Origin: CAZNPU01 sp964575335
Lineage (GTDB): Bacteria; Planctomycetota; Phycisphaerae; Phycisphaerales; SM1A02
NCBI GenBank assembly: GCA_964575335.1
Contig: CAZNPU010000016.1
Location: 1 to 63,986, forward strand
Length of the DNA stretch: 63,986 nucleotides
Direction of reading: 5' to 3'
Of the stretch, positions 8,116-19,514 are shown in pieces (the first letter of the stretch is position 1; every line of letters begins with the position of its first letter). The notes beneath the pieces are model-generated. The model was not told where the DNA came from. It saw nothing but the letters and a program-made list of their open reading frames with translations, and did not search any database. Made by a program: the position numbers and the translations under genes.

Positions 8116-10185
8116 CTATCGACCTTTGAGCGTCAAATCCACGGTCAGGGTCTGATCGCCGCGAAGAATAACGAGCTTGATCTGATCGCCGGCTTCGTGT
8201 TGACGCAGCAGTTCGAACAGTTTCTGGCCGCCGGTGATCTCTTCACCATTCCAGCTCAGCATGATGTCGCCAGCCTGCAGGCCCGCTTCCGCTGCGCTTG
8301 TATTGTCAGCTACTGCTTCAACGAGCACGCCGGTTTCCAGTTCCGCGCCGTAGCCCGGCTGAATGCCCAGTCGCACACGAGCGCCGGTGTTGCGGCCGGG
8401 CCCGCCTGCGGTTGTCAGTCGGTAGGTCAACTGCTCCGGTCTGGCTGCAATCTCCAGAACGATTGATTGAATCAGGTCAATCACGCGTATTGCGCCAACC
8501 GGGTTCACTGTATAACCATGATCGCTGGGGCGATGGTAGTCGTCATGCACGCCGGTGAATGGAAACAGAATCGGGATGCCTGCGCCGTAGAAATTGGCGT
8601 GATCAGACGGCCCGCGCCCGCCGGGCGTAAGGGAGATCGTCAGGCCGCTGTTTTCGAAATGCGGCAGAAGTATTTCAAGGAAGTTTTCCGCTGTATCAGC
8701 GCCCTGCACCGAAAGCGTGTTGTCGCGCAAGCGGCCGATCATGTCGAGATTTACCATCAAGGTGACCGCCTCAGCGTCAATCGGTGAGTTCTGCACGAAG
8801 TGACGCGAACCAAGCAGACCCGATTCTTCAGCATCGAAACCGACGAACATGATTGATCGCAAGTTGGCGTCCTCATCAGCTGCGGCATAGGCCTCGCTGA
8901 GCCGTTTGGCCAGAATCAGCATGCCTGCTGTGCCGGAGGCGTTGTCGTCAGCGCCCGGGTGCAACTGGCCGACGTTCCCTGGGAGCGCGCCGGAAAGCTG
9001 GCCATGGCCGACGTGGTCGATGTGTGCTCCGATGATGATCCACTTGTCAGCCAGATCGCCTTTGCCGGCGAGAACGCCCGCCACGTTCTGTGCGTTGACC
9101 CGGTCGTTGCGGTCTATTTTGGCGTTGATGGCCATCATCAGTTTGTCATCCAGGTTCACGCATTTGACCTCGCCGCTGTCAGCCATCTTTCGCCACGTCA
9201 GCAAATCGCGTTGTTGAGGATCGCCAAGCGCGAGCATCCGTTCAGCGATCTCGCTGGTCACCTGCACAACGGGAATGTCCAGAGCCTCTCCGAAGCGGCT
9301 GCTGTTGCGCAGCGACTCCAGTCCGGTTCTACCCTCAATCGCACCTGGCGGGTTGACCAGCACAATGCCCGCTGCTCCGCGTTCGGCGAGATTCTGCATC
9401 TTGCGAGCGATGCCGGAATGGGGGCTGAAGCGGTGGGGCACCCAGCGGCTCTTGCCGTTTTCATCCAGCGGCTCATAGCGCAGGAGCAGCGCGATGCGGC
9501 CGGTCAGGTCGGTCGATTCGTCAAAGCTGCTGTAACCGTCCGGTCCGTTCTCAATTCCGTAGCCTGCAAATGTCACCGGCGCAGTGACGCTGCCGCTGCC
9601 GGAATTGCCAAGCACGACGAAATCGACCTTCTCCGTCAATGCTTCGCCATTGATGGCATTGCCTGCCTGGGCGACCTGGATGCTGGGGTTGGGCGATCGA
9701 AAATCAAACGCCTGGCGATAGCTGGTCCACGCCTCCATCGCCCTGTCGCCAAGCTGGTCGGTCTCGCCGGGGAAGGCCGGCTCCAGTCCGTACTGCTGGA
9801 AATAGAACTCGATGTATTCGACGGCTGCTGCACTGCCGCGCGTTCCCGGCGAGCGGCCTTCAAAAAACGGATTCGACAGCGTCAGCACATGCTGGTACCA
9901 CAGCGTGGCGTCCTCGCCCATCGCTTCAAATATGCTGCGCAGGTTGAGCGCCGCCAGATCAACCGGAACCTGAATTGTCCCCGGCAACTGGGCGTTTTCG
10001 TTTGGTGAGAACGTGTACACGTTCGACGAGCCACGCACGATGCGGCCGGTCCGCCCCAGCGATGTGTCGGCAGCTTCTCCGGTACCGGCCGACTGTGCGA
10101 AGACAGGCGAAGCGCTTATTGCAGCGATCATCCACAAAGCAAGGGACGGACTCAACAGGCGATTTCGTACAGGTCGATCAGTCAT
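8116..10185 (-). CDS. Secreted M28 family zinc aminopeptidase with PA and PDZ domains
   Basis: Predicted exported metallo-aminopeptidase (689 residues). A signal peptide ends at VFAQS near residue 31. A protease-associated (PA) insert spans about residues 190-310. The M28 catalytic domain follows with its co-catalytic zinc set: H388 and D390 in GAHIDHVGHG, D413/D414 in GADDNASG, E453/E454 in DAEESGLLGS, D481 and H547 in GVHDDYH. A C-terminal PDZ domain (about 605-689, with VEAVADNTSAAEAGLQAGDI) probably binds peptide termini or partners. The architecture signal-PA-M28-PDZ is known from Bacteroidetes and planctomycetes. It acts in the periplasm or outside the cell. It is transcribed divergently from gcvP. 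Confidence 0.95.
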   Translation of the reverse strand: MTDRPVRNRLLSPSLALWMIAAISASPVFAQSAGTGEAADTSLGRTGRIVRGSSNVYTFSPNENAQLPGTIQVPVDLAALNLRSIFEAMGEDATLWYQHVLTLSNPFFEGRSPGTRGSAAAVEYIEFYFQQYGLEPAFPGETDQLGDRAMEAWTSYRQAFDFRSPNPSIQVAQAGNAINGEALTEKVDFVVLGNSGSGSVTAPVTFAGYGIENGPDGYSSFDESTDLTGRIALLLRYEPLDENGKSRWVPHRFSPHSGIARKMQNLAERGAAGIVLVNPPGAIEGRTGLESLRNSSRFGEALDIPVVQVTSEIAERMLALGDPQQRDLLTWRKMADSGEVKCVNLDDKLMMAINAKIDRNDRVNAQNVAGVLAGKGDLADKWIIIGAHIDHVGHGQLSGALPGNVGQLHPGADDNASGTAGMLILAKRLSEAYAAADEDANLRSIMFVGFDAEESGLLGSRHFVQNSPIDAEAVTLMVNLDMIGRLRDNTLSVQGADTAENFLEILLPHFENSGLTISLTPGGRGPSDHANFYGAGIPILFPFTGVHDDYHRPSDHGYTVNPVGAIRVIDLIQSIVLEIAARPEQLTYRLTTAGGPGRNTGARVRLGIQPGYGAELETGVLVEAVADNTSAAEAGLQAGDIMLSWNGEEITGGQKLFELLRQHEAGDQIKLVILRGDQTLTVDLTLKGR

Positions 10186-10333
10186 GGCGCTTCGCTTTAC
10201 GGTTCAAAAGGTCCAGAGAAAGTCAATGGGCGTGGACGGCTGCCCCCGGAGTTCGCTCCGGCGTTCCGCATGAGTCTACCGGCACGCCTGCACCTCGTTG
10301 CTCACGAACGGCCGGATGAATATAGTTGCAGCT

Positions 10334-10381
10334 CAGAGGATACGAGTGGGAACGCGTGTTCGAACTCACGAAAAACCTCTG
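10334..10381 (+). promoter_or_regulatory. Candidate structured 5' leader of gcvP
   Basis: Three nested helices can be drawn 100-145 bases before the gcvP start: CAGAGG (10334-10339) with CCTCTG (10376-10381), GAGT (10344-10347) with ACTC (10364-10367), and GAAC (10350-10353) with GTTC (10358-10361) closed by a GCGT loop. The left arm also resembles a tRNA D-arm (GCTCAGAGGATA) and the centre a T-loop (GTTCGAAC). It does not match the glycine riboswitch core as I know it. A leader RNA and a tRNA remnant are both possible. Confidence 0.35.
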
Positions 10382-10479
10382 CGAAAGCCGCCGTTTCACG
10401 ATTTTTACCGTTTCAGACCACTCAAGCCCGCCTGCAGGCTTGGTCAGTCGTTTGCCAGGCCCAGCGACCAGATTGTTCC

Positions 10480-13425
<2,946 letters not shown>

Positions 13426-13548
13426 TCGGCGCGAAAGCTCTGAAGCGCTTGCCGCAGTGAAAGCTGCGGGCAAACCTCACTTGAGGTGTGTGCTGCGCTT
13501 CGGGCGCGCAGATGAAAATTCCGCGCTTTGGCTGCGATGTAAGGCATC

Positions 13549-15801
13549 TCAGCTCTCCTGCATTGCTGCGGCAGAATCATCAGCATCATCATTGCTCGGC
13601 TCAGGCAGCGGCGGAAGACCGATGGCGCGTTCGACCCGTTCCGCAACGATTGCGATTCGCCCTAGGGAAAGGTAATAGAGCGACTGAAATCGCCTGTTTG
13701 CCTCATAGGCGGCATGACAGAGTGCACCGGTGTCACTGACGGGAGGCACGAGGGGGATGACATAAGCCGCGATGGTCAAGCGATCTCGGGAATGTTCCAG
13801 TGGATACATCTGGCTCGACAGCAGCAGACGCACTGAATTAAGCTGCCGATACAGATCGTGGGCAATACGGTGAAACGTTGAATCGAGGTCCTCGCGAACT
13901 TTTTTCGCGGCATTCAGATATAAAGCTAGAGCGGTAAGCAGCATGCTCTGAAGTTGCGCATCATGCATGTGCTGCCTGGCGTCATGCAGTGCAGCCAGGG
14001 TGGCAAACAGGTGATCAAGATGCCCTTGAAGCTTTCTGGAAATATTGATTTTCGCAGCGATTGTGGGGCAGCGGGATAATCGCAGAGCTGCAGTGAGCCG
14101 TTCCGCACTGATGTGTTCAAAGCGATGCAGCACAGCAGCGGCGCTGTCCATCGATTGCTGCGCATCGGCCAATGCCCGATCAGCGGTTCGTTGTGAAAGT
14201 GAAGGCAATTTCAGACCGCCAAGCGAAGGATGTATGTCGAACTGAAGCAGTTGGCGGCCGATGTGAAGTTTGTCGTATCGTTCAGCGGCATCCCCATATG
14301 CATCGTACGCTTTTCTTGTTGATGGCAGCATCGCTTCGAAGCGTTGCCGCACCTGGCGCAGACGCTGCTGCTCACTCTGCCAGTCAACCGGTTGATCAAA
14401 TGCATGATGATCACCAAGCGGAAGGAGTCGGCGTGGCGATATCAGTTTCTGAAAATAACGCGTCACGGCCTTGACGCTTGTGAATTCAAGCTCCTGATCG
14501 CCAATGATCTTTTCAACCGGCAGCAACTGCTCGATATTGATGTGTGATCCCAATATTTCACGGTAATGGCCTATCGTGATCCATTTGCAAAGTGCGTGAT
14601 ACTGCCGGAACAGGGACGACGCAGGCGCTTCAAGCATAAAAACGCCCGGAGCATTCTCTGCCCTGCTCGCAGCCAGGCGGTCACGAAATGAGGGATGCGT
14701 GCTCAGCAGGCGAGTTTCGGCGGTGGTGCGATCCTTGCGCATCGCCTCACGCACATAAGGCGGAATATGCCGTGTCGCCGCCACGATCAGGCGCGGATAG
14801 TCATCGCTCAGCCGACCGGCAGCTTCGCTTTGCTGCAGACGATTGTTGACGTAATCCGATGCGGCATCGAGTTCCTGGTATCGCACCGTGGCTGATTCGA
14901 ACGCGCTGCTGCCCGCAAGGCGGATCTGATGAAGGTCGGCGTTGAACTCCATCTGTCGCAGAAGAAACGTGCTCAGGAGATGGCCAATGAACATGAACAC
15001 CCACAGGATACGCCGTGAAAGCCATATGCACAGCTGCGACACGGTGAGCATGACCTCGCCCCAACCGCCCAGATCATTTGCCAGTTGTTCGATTGTCTCA
15101 TCCCAGCGGTCGCGCTCATACACCACGCGCATGAACCAGAAGTTGAGTTGTCGGATGATGTACGTCAGGCGCATGCCTGCACGCTGCGCGAAATGGCCCA
15201 ATTCATGCGCGATGACGCCGGCAAGCTGTCGTGTGTTGAAGCCGGCGACCAGCGGCATGCCGATAACGAGAACCAAATCGTCACTGAAGATGCTGAGCAC
15301 TCCTTTGCGAAAGCCAGCCGAAGCGTTGATTTCGCTGCTGACTTCAATTTCGCGAGGCATCGGTGCGCCAATGGCAGCTGCGATGCGCTCAACAAACTCA
15401 AACAATACCGGTTCCCGCGCCCGATCGATCGCATAAGGACTCACCCTTCGCGCGGAACGCGCAAATAGCGGCTTGATCATGAACGCCACCATGATCGTTC
15501 CTGCCACCAGTGGCGTGACATACAGCAGCACACGAAGAAATATGTGACGCAGCGGTCCGTCGCTGGTGAACAATCGCACGCTGGTGGTTGCGTGGTAGTA
15601 CAGGCCGAAAACGACCAGCGCAATCAGAGCGAGGTACAGCAGCGGCAACAAAAGCATGGCGCATGTCACCATGAGCAAGCCGCAGCGGTAGGCAAGTGAA
15701 ACGGGAACCGGGTCGATGGCTCGTTCAAATGCAGCAGCAAGCGACCGGTGAGGCGGCGGAGCTGCGTGCTGCTCGAAACTGGGGCCGGGCGGCTGGCTCA
15801 T
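13549..15801 (-). CDS. Membrane-bound M48 family zinc metalloprotease
   Basis: A 750-residue integral membrane protease. Two hydrophobic segments near the N-terminus (about 38-70 and 90-112) are followed by the M48 catalytic core with HELGHFAQRAG (zinc ligands H199 and H203, counted from the chosen ATG). Further hydrophobic stretches follow around CIWLSRRILWVFMFIGHLL. The third ligand is expected in the EFNADLHQIRLAG segment. The family (HtpX/Ste24) clears damaged membrane proteins. At twice the length of HtpX (about 290), this protein has a long C-terminal region of about 400 residues, helical and without a motif I know. The ATG at 15801 is chosen over the GTG three codons upstream. It runs convergent with gcvP and divergent from recA. 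Confidence 0.9.
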   Translation of the reverse strand: MSQPPGPSFEQHAAPPPHRSLAAAFERAIDPVPVSLAYRCGLLMVTCAMLLLPLLYLALIALVVFGLYYHATTSVRLFTSDGPLRHIFLRVLLYVTPLVAGTIMVAFMIKPLFARSARRVSPYAIDRAREPVLFEFVERIAAAIGAPMPREIEVSSEINASAGFRKGVLSIFSDDLVLVIGMPLVAGFNTRQLAGVIAHELGHFAQRAGMRLTYIIRQLNFWFMRVVYERDRWDETIEQLANDLGGWGEVMLTVSQLCIWLSRRILWVFMFIGHLLSTFLLRQMEFNADLHQIRLAGSSAFESATVRYQELDAASDYVNNRLQQSEAAGRLSDDYPRLIVAATRHIPPYVREAMRKDRTTAETRLLSTHPSFRDRLAASRAENAPGVFMLEAPASSLFRQYHALCKWITIGHYREILGSHINIEQLLPVEKIIGDQELEFTSVKAVTRYFQKLISPRRLLPLGDHHAFDQPVDWQSEQQRLRQVRQRFEAMLPSTRKAYDAYGDAAERYDKLHIGRQLLQFDIHPSLGGLKLPSLSQRTADRALADAQQSMDSAAAVLHRFEHISAERLTAALRLSRCPTIAAKINISRKLQGHLDHLFATLAALHDARQHMHDAQLQSMLLTALALYLNAAKKVREDLDSTFHRIAHDLYRQLNSVRLLLSSQMYPLEHSRDRLTIAAYVIPLVPPVSDTGALCHAAYEANRRFQSLYYLSLGRIAIVAERVERAIGLPPLPEPSNDDADDSAAAMQES

Positions 15802-15940
15802 GGCTGTCACCGCAGGCCATCATAATCCATGTGGTGCTGCCGACGGCGGCGTTATCCACAACCCACGCCCGCCGGGGGCCGCTTGATGCCCCCTGGGCCG
15901 AAAACGGCCCGGTTTGCAAAAATGATCCCAAAATTCTACC

Positions 15941-15992
15941 GAACAAACCTTGGCGCAGCCGATTGTTCAGGTATCCTATCGAACACCGAACA
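15941..15992 (+). promoter_or_regulatory. Cluster of GAACA/TGTTC half-sites in front of recA
   Basis: GAACA occurs at 15941-15945, 15981-15985 and 15988-15992, and its complement TGTTC at 15964-15968. TGTTC-N12-GAACA forms an inverted pair. GAAC/GTTC half-sites make up the LexA boxes of Gram-positive bacteria (GAAC-N4-GTTC), but the spacing here differs. A role as SOS operator is therefore a guess. The TATCCT at 15972 could serve as a -10 element. Confidence 0.35.
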
Positions 15993-16016
15993 TTGACCCC
16001 AGACGAGGATACCGAT

Positions 16017-17159
16017 ATGGTGAGCACATCAGTGAACGGGCGTCGAAACGCCGACAAGATACAACAGGAAGCTCCGTCCAAGGGCAGAACTACCATGGCC
16101 AACGTCATCACCGAAGATAAAGGTCGTCTGCAAGCGATTGAACGCACGGTTGGACAGATCGAAAAGACCTTCGGCAAAGGGTCGATCATGCGACTGGACG
16201 GTGATGCGCCGCCGGTCATCAAAGGTATACCCACTGGTGCGCTGAGCCTCGATATTGCCTTAGGCGGCCGCGGCGTGCCGCGCGGCAGAGTGGTGGAGAT
16301 CTTCGGCCCTGAATCTTCGGGTAAAACAACGCTCGCACTTTCCATTGTCGCCAACGCGCAACAAGCTGGCGGCGTGGCGGCGTTCATCGACGCTGAACAT
16401 GCGCTCGATCCGTCGTGGGCCAAGCGCATCGGCGTGAATCTCGATCAAATGCTGGTTTCGCAGCCCGATACCGGTGAGCAGGCGCTGGAAATCTGCGAAC
16501 TGCTGGTGCGCTCCAATGCGGTTGACGTCATTGTGGTCGACTCGGTGGCGGCGCTCATTCCCCGTGCTGAAATCGAAGGTGAAATGGGTGACTCGCATGT
16601 TGGCCTGCAGGCTCGTCTCATGAGCCAGGCGCTGCGCAAACTCACCGGCGCAATCTCAAAGAGCGATTGCGTGGTCATCTTCATCAACCAGCTTCGTGAA
16701 AAAATCGGCGTGATGTTCGGTTCGCCCGAAACCACTCCCGGCGGGCGGGCGCTGAAGTTTTATTCTTCGGTGCGCATCGATATTCGCCGCACCGGCGCCA
16801 TCAAGGAAGGCGAAAACAACGTGGGCAACCGTGTTCGTGCTCGCGTGGTGAAGAACAAGATCGCGCCGCCGTTCCGCGATGCGGAATTCGACATCATGTT
16901 CAACGAAGGCATCAGCGCATCAGGCGATCTGCTCGATCTGGCGGTGGCTGATGACATCGTGAACAAATCCGGCGCATGGTTCAGCTACAAAGACATTCGT
17001 CTGGGTCAGGGCCGGGAGAACGCCAAGGCATTCCTGCGCGACAATCCGGAATTGTCGCAGGAGATTCGCCAGGCCATTCTCGAAAAGCGGAACCTCGCTG
17101 CGCCGGTGGCGCAGGCGGATGCCGACGCTGACGAGGAGCTTGAAGGCGAAGAGGAGTAA
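16017..17159 (+). CDS. recA: Recombinase RecA
   Basis: ATP-dependent strand-exchange protein and SOS co-protease. The Walker A motif GPESSGKTT lies at about residues 97-105. Other signatures are AFIDAEHALDP, the Walker B VIVVDSVAAL, and the MAW and L2 region (FINQLREKIGVMFGSPETTPGG, present but wrapped over two segments). The acidic C-terminal tail (ADADADEELEGEEE) is typical of bacterial RecA. The ATG at 16017 has GAGG 8 bases upstream and gives 380 residues. An alternative ATG at 16095 (MANVITEDKG) gives 354 residues, closer to the usual length, but has a more distant site. Half-site repeats lie directly upstream. Confidence 0.97.
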   Translation: MVSTSVNGRRNADKIQQEAPSKGRTTMANVITEDKGRLQAIERTVGQIEKTFGKGSIMRLDGDAPPVIKGIPTGALSLDIALGGRGVPRGRVVEIFGPESSGKTTLALSIVANAQQAGGVAAFIDAEHALDPSWAKRIGVNLDQMLVSQPDTGEQALEICELLVRSNAVDVIVVDSVAALIPRAEIEGEMGDSHVGLQARLMSQALRKLTGAISKSDCVVIFINQLREKIGVMFGSPETTPGGRALKFYSSVRIDIRRTGAIKEGENNVGNRVRARVVKNKIAPPFRDAEFDIMFNEGISASGDLLDLAVADDIVNKSGAWFSYKDIRLGQGRENAKAFLRDNPELSQEIRQAILEKRNLAAPVAQADADADEELEGEEE

Positions 17160-17386
17160 TGAGCTTACCCTCCAGGCTGCGCTGCTGTTTGCGGCGTGAT
17201 CGGCCAGCGACGTCACGGCTTTCGATCATGTCGCGATGCGGGCCTGGGACAATCCGGGGCCGGGGAAGCGTCCGCATCGGTCAGCGGCTGGCTCCCAGAG
17301 CCGTTGGCGGGCGGACAAATGGTAGTGCCGGGCGGAGGAGAGATTTTCTCATGCGGCAGCAACCAACGTGCCGCACGAACCAGCCG

Positions 17387-17423
17387 CGGGCCGCTTGCTT
17401 CAAGCGGCCTGCTTTCTTTTTCG
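17387..17423 (+). terminator. Likely terminator of recA
   Basis: GGCCGCTTG (17389-17397) pairs perfectly with CAAGCGGCC (17401-17409) around a CTT loop, with GC/GC extensions on each side, followed by TTTCTTTTT. It lies about 230 bases after the recA stop. The rest of 17160-17550 holds no gene I can support. Confidence 0.75.
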
Positions 17424-17550
17424 GCCCTGCCCGTATGAGGCGGCTTACCCTGCCGCAGTGCCGGTCTGAAATCGCGACATGCCAACGATCCGGCAACTGC
17501 CTCTTGCCCCTTTTCTTCACGGGCGAAACTGGCTATCATTCGCGGCTCAC

Positions 17551-17636
17551 GCGGATGTGGCGGAATTGGCAGACGCGCAAGATTCAGGTTCTTGTGGGAG
17601 TAAAATCCCGTGGAGGTTCGACTCCTCTCATCCGCA
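17551..17636 (+). tRNA. tRNA-Leu (anticodon CAG)
   Basis: Complete cloverleaf: acceptor GCGGATG/CATCCGC, discriminator A at 17636, anticodon stem CAAGA/TCTTG around loop TTCAGGT with anticodon CAG at 17585-17587. It has a long class II variable arm (GTGGGAGTAAAATCCCGT) and T-arm GGAGG-TTCGACT-CCTCT. Reads CUG. The CCA end is not encoded. Confidence 0.97.
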
Positions 17637-17648
17637 TTCCTGAATTGC

Positions 17649-17675
17649 CGCCCCGGCTCACCCGGGGCGTTTTTT
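17649..17675 (+). terminator. Terminator after tRNA-Leu
   Basis: A perfect 8-bp stem CGCCCCGG (17649-17656) / CCGGGGCG (17662-17669) with loop CTCAC is followed by six T. It starts 13 bases after the tRNA. Confidence 0.93.
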
Positions 17676-17863
17676 ATTTGTGATCCGCTCACGATCAGTT
17701 GGACTCACATGGCTGAATCTGATGCGCACCGCTTTCCGCGTCTGCGTTGCCGGGTAGGTTGAGGGATTTCCAGCCGCGCGCAATCTCATGGCTGGTCAAT
17801 TGCCATTACGATGAACAACGGCGCTTGATTGCCTGCGTTCTCCGCTCACTGCTGGTCAAGGAA

Positions 17864-19348
17864 ATGCACGCTGTGTTCAAACAACCGTGGCTCAACAGAC
17901 AGGTGTTCGGCTGGGCGATGTTCGACTTCGCCAACCAAGCCTTCACACTGGTCATCCTGACCACGATGTTTCAGGTTTATTTCGTGAGCTATGTGGCGAC
18001 CGGCTGGGAGACGATTCCGGTTCCGATCGATGCTGGCGAGGTCAATCCGGCGCTTGTTGCCGACATGCCCGCTGACCAGCAACCGCCTCAGCTCACCGCC
18101 AGCGAGATTGAGCAAAAGCAATCCGTCGGCCGGCAGCTCTGGGCCACCAGCAACATCGTGTCGCAACTGATCGTGATCATCATCTCGCCGCTGATCGGCG
18201 CATTGGCGGATTTTTCCGGCGCGAAAAAGAAGCTGCTTTTTATCACCTACGTCGGCTGCGTCGCGATGACCGCTGCGTTGGGATTGATCACACCCGGGTC
18301 TGTCGCGTGGGGGATGATCCTCTTTATCATCGGCTACATGTTCTTCGCCACGGGCGAGAACTTCCTCGGCGCGTTTCTGCCCGAACTGGCGACGCACCGC
18401 GATATGGGCAAGGTTTCAGCGTTTGGGTTTACGCTTGGCTATATCGGCGGGTTTGTGTGTCTGATCGGCGCGGCGGCGGTGGGCAGCATCGGCAGCGAAG
18501 TGACTGGCTACCGGCTCATCAGCGTATGGGCAGCGGTGTTTTTCCTCGTTGGCGCATTTCCCACGTTCCTCGTGCTGCGCGAACGAAAGAGGCCCGAACC
18601 CATGCCGCCCGGCCAGACCGTCTGGACCGTCGGTTTCCACCGCGTTGCCAATACGTTCCGGTCGCTGCACAACTACAGCCATCTGTTTCGCTTCCTGTGG
18701 ATCATGACCTTTTACCTTGCCGGGATGCAGATCGTGATTTTCTTCGGCGGCACGATCGCGACCAAGCTCTTTGATTTCTCGCGGGCGCAATTGGCGGCCT
18801 ACATCATTCTTTCCACCGCCACGGCAATGCTCGGTGCGTTCACCACCGCGCTGTATCAGGATCGCATCGGCACGCGCAACACCATTATGATCGCGCTGTG
18901 TCTGTGGACAGCGATCATGTTCGCAGCGGTATTCATTCGTGAAACATGGCGGGATATCGCAGCGGTGCAGGTGCTGTTCTGGGTTGTAGGCGGCCTGGTC
19001 GGATTCGGCATGGGCATGCTGGGCACATCCACCCGCGCGATGGTGGGATTGTTCAGCCCGGAACACAAGGCGGCGGAATTTTTCGGCTTCTATGGCCTTG
19101 CGCACAAAGGCGCCGCCATACTCTGCCTGTGTATGACCATCGTGGCTGAGCGGATTTTTGCTGAGCAGTACAACCTCGTCGTAGCCTCCAGCGGAATCTT
19201 CTTTATCGGCGGGCTCATCATGATGATGAGCGTGGATGAGCGGGCCGGCCGAATTGCTGCGCTGCGGGCGGGACGCGAACATCATCGGCGACTGATGGCA
19301 CTTCGCAGGCAATCGTCGGCGGAACCTTCAACCGATGCTTCCACCTGA
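17864..19348 (+). CDS. MFS transporter, UMF1 (Atg22-like) family
   Basis: A 494-residue inner-membrane protein with about 12 hydrophobic segments. The opening QVFGWAMFDFANQAFTLVI and GALADFSGAKKKLL (the MFS loop 2-3 motif) are hallmarks of the UMF1 family, related to yeast Atg22 vacuolar amino-acid exporters. The substrate is unknown. A hydrophilic loop of about 60 residues between helices 1 and 2 (IDAGEVNP to KQSVGRQLW) is larger than average. The ATG at 17864 (MHAVFKQPW) fits the family start; AAGGA lies unusually close to it, so a start further upstream in the same frame, open from 17747, is possible. The gene stands alone between tRNA-Leu and the cysteine desulfurase. Confidence 0.9.
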   Translation: MHAVFKQPWLNRQVFGWAMFDFANQAFTLVILTTMFQVYFVSYVATGWETIPVPIDAGEVNPALVADMPADQQPPQLTASEIEQKQSVGRQLWATSNIVSQLIVIIISPLIGALADFSGAKKKLLFITYVGCVAMTAALGLITPGSVAWGMILFIIGYMFFATGENFLGAFLPELATHRDMGKVSAFGFTLGYIGGFVCLIGAAAVGSIGSEVTGYRLISVWAAVFFLVGAFPTFLVLRERKRPEPMPPGQTVWTVGFHRVANTFRSLHNYSHLFRFLWIMTFYLAGMQIVIFFGGTIATKLFDFSRAQLAAYIILSTATAMLGAFTTALYQDRIGTRNTIMIALCLWTAIMFAAVFIRETWRDIAAVQVLFWVVGGLVGFGMGMLGTSTRAMVGLFSPEHKAAEFFGFYGLAHKGAAILCLCMTIVAERIFAEQYNLVVASSGIFFIGGLIMMMSVDERAGRIAALRAGREHHRRLMALRRQSSAEPSTDAST

Positions 19349-19514
19349 TAGAATCAAGCGGAGTATGAATACCGCAGTCGGCAGAGTCACAGGCATTTTC
19401 GGGGCGATGCGATCACCAATGTGCCAGCCTCAGGCACGCTGTTGTCGCTGTTGTTGACGCACTGACCTCTGCCTTCGCGTTTATGCTGCTTTGAAGCCAG
19501 AGGTCGGACCACGC

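Noticed and set aside
10186..10479. Glycine riboswitch before gcvP
   Set aside because: I could not find the conserved tandem core or the purine-rich loop words; only a simple nested hairpin is present.
10270..10479. N-terminal extension of GcvP
   Set aside because: The 70 extra codons are unrelated to P-protein, and the conserved FVHRHIGP opening comes about 40 residues after the ATG at 10480.
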